Below are positions 63,036 to 64,000 of a DNA stretch of 64,000 nt, one piece after another (the stretch's first letter is position 1; each line of letters starts with the position of its first letter). The DNA lies in NCBI RefSeq assembly GCF_001556105.1, contig NZ_LSIF01000027.1:62001-126000 (forward strand), read 5' to 3'. The notes under the pieces were generated by a model. The model was not told the DNA's origin and made no database searches. It saw nothing but the letters and a program-made list of their open reading frames with translations. Source of the DNA: Pseudoxanthomonas mexicana. GTDB lineage: Bacteria; Pseudomonadota; Gammaproteobacteria; Xanthomonadales; Xanthomonadaceae. The translations under genes were made by a program, and so were the position numbers.

Positions 63036-63476
63036 ATGAACCACACCCGCACCAGCGGCCTGCCGCCCTCCCCGCCCGCCCTCGTCATTTCCAGTCGCGA
63101 CCTGTCGCGCCTTGAAGCCCTGCTCGACACGCCCGTGCTGCGCCGGCACCCCGCCGCACTCGCGCTGGTGGATGAGTTGAACCGCGCCGACGTGCGCGCG
63201 CCGGACGACATGCCGGACAACGTGGTGACGATGCATTCGCGGGTCGAATGCGACGACGAGCTCACCGGCGAACACCATCGCCTGACCCTGGTGTATCCCC
63301 ACGAAGCGAACGTCGAGACCGGCCGTGTCTCCGTCCTCGCGCCGGTGGGCAGTGCCTTGCTGGGGCTGTCGGTCGGACAGACGATCGACTGGCATGCGCC
63401 CGGCAACCGGCCGTTGCGGCTTCGCGTCACCGCGATCGACTACCAGCCAGAAGCCAGCGGCGACCTGCACCGCTGA
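63036..63476 (+). CDS. rnk: Rnk-like nucleoside diphosphate kinase regulator (GreA/GreB C-domain)
   Basis: 146-residue protein with an N-terminal short helical arm and a C-terminal FKBP-like GreA/GreB domain. Visible are [60 protein letters not shown] and the family motif [20 protein letters not shown]. Rnk-type proteins bind RNA polymerase. The start at 63036 has TGGAGA upstream; an upstream in-frame TTG lies in the oxyR terminator. Its place after oxyR resembles the gene called orfX in the Xanthomonas ahpC-ahpF-oxyR region, though I cannot confirm identity. Confidence 0.87.
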   Translation: MNHTRTSGLPPSPPALVISSRDLSRLEALLDTPVLRRHPAALALVDELNRADVRAPDDMPDNVVTMHSRVECDDELTGEHHRLTLVYPHEANVETGRVSVLAPVGSALLGLSVGQTIDWHAPGNRPLRLRVTAIDYQPEASGDLHR

Positions 63477-63526
63477 GTACATCGGCGCTATCGCCACAAT
63501 CCATGAAAACCATCGTCCCGTGCCGG

Positions 63527-63543
63527 GTCCCGCTGCGCGGGAC
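63527..63543 (+). repeat. Small hairpin between rnk and tal
   Basis: GTCCCG-CTGCG-CGGGAC forms a 6-bp stem about 50 bases past the rnk stop. No T-run follows, so a terminator role is uncertain. Confidence 0.35.
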
Positions 63544-63582
63544 AAGGCATACTTGTCGCCCGATTCCCCCGCATCGACTGCC

Positions 63583-64000
63583 ATGACCGACACCTCCAAG
63601 CTCCAGCAACTGCGCGACCTGTCCGTGGTCGTCGCCGACACCGGCGACTACGACGCCATCAAGCGCCTCAAGCCGGTCGATTGCACGACCAATCCGACCC
63701 TGGTGAAGAAGGCGCTGGACCTGCCGGTGTACGCGGATCTGATCGAAGAACAGCTGGCCTGGGCACGTGCGCAGGGCGGTGGCGAGGACCTCGTCGACGA
63801 GGTCGTCGATCGCCTGACCATCGGCGTCGGCGCGAAGCTTGCCGGCCTGATCCCCGGCCGTGTCTCCACCGAGGTCGACGCCGACCAGGCCTACGACACC
63901 ACGGCCACCGTCGCCAAAGCGCGCAAGTTCGTGCAGATGTACGCCGACCAGGGCATCGGCCGCGATCGCATCCTGATCAAGGTCGCCTCCACGTGGGAAG
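63583..64000 (+). CDS. tal: Transaldolase (5' part; continues past the window)
   Basis: Pentose-phosphate enzyme moving a dihydroxyacetone unit between sugar phosphates. The first 139 residues are visible: [20 protein letters not shown], the signature [27 protein letters not shown] and the Schiff-base lysine Lys133 in [11 protein letters not shown]. The length so far and the motifs fit the TalB subfamily (~318 residues). The stop lies to the right of the window. Confidence 0.95.
   Translation, partial: MTDTSKLQQLRDLSVVVADTGDYDAIKRLKPVDCTTNPTLVKKALDLPVYADLIEEQLAWARAQGGGEDLVDEVVDRLTIGVGAKLAGLIPGRVSTEVDADQAYDTTATVAKARKFVQMYADQGIGRDRILIKVASTWE

Overview
The window reads as chromosome of a high-GC gammaproteobacterium of the family Xanthomonadaceae (Pseudoxanthomonas, Xanthomonas or Stenotrophomonas relatives). 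The main grounds are the order tetratricopeptide protein-lolB-ispE-tRNA-Gln-prs-rplY-pth-ychF divergent from hemA-prfA, a Xanthomonas-type O-GlcNAc transferase homologue, a separate-subunit PntAA/PntAB/PntB transhydrogenase, tandem DUF1631 genes and an ahpC-ahpF-oxyR cluster. These are assignments from sequence recognition only; no database search was possible.

Layout. Bases 1-9.6 kb are housekeeping genes: translation (ychF, pth, rplY, prfA, tRNA-Gln), PRPP and isoprenoid precursors (prs, ispE), lipoprotein export (lolB) and haem (hemA). Bases 9.6-17.8 kb hold mixed metabolism: OGT-like transferase, moaB, ppk2, acylphosphatase, a TlpA-like lipoprotein, YihY, wrbA and a half-length asparaginase-like protein. 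Bases 17.8-22.5 kb are a patch of visibly lower GC. It carries a three-gene operon (lipoprotein, Cys-protease/L,D-transpeptidase-like protein without signal peptide, coiled-coil membrane protein) that looks like an effector/immunity module, plus orphan hypotheticals and a decayed asparaginase fragment at its edge.

Bases 22.6-44 kb return to core-like DNA: a secreted subtilisin, ilvE, sufT, a PhoD phosphatase divergent from a TonB-dependent receptor, the pnt genes split by an inserted ECF sigma-factor block, two DUF1631 genes, a nitroreductase and a 5'-3' exonuclease. Bases 44.1-55.1 kb form a surface-polysaccharide locus: a Wzm/Wzt ABC exporter, three GT2-type glycosyltransferases, a methyltransferase, a CatB-type acetyltransferase, and a large fusion that joins a glycerol-3-phosphate cytidylyltransferase, a glycerophosphotransferase and a GDPD-like domain. 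Together they predict an exported glycan decorated with glycerol phosphate.

Bases 55.2-64 kb contain a Nudix hydrolase, two alpha/beta hydrolases, prmC, and the peroxide defence cluster ahpC-ahpF-oxyR with a recognisable OxyR site in front of ahpC, then rnk and the start of transaldolase. Many neighbours overlap by ATGA/GTGA/TGATG, so translational coupling is common. Most of the long antisense reading frames are high-GC shadows.
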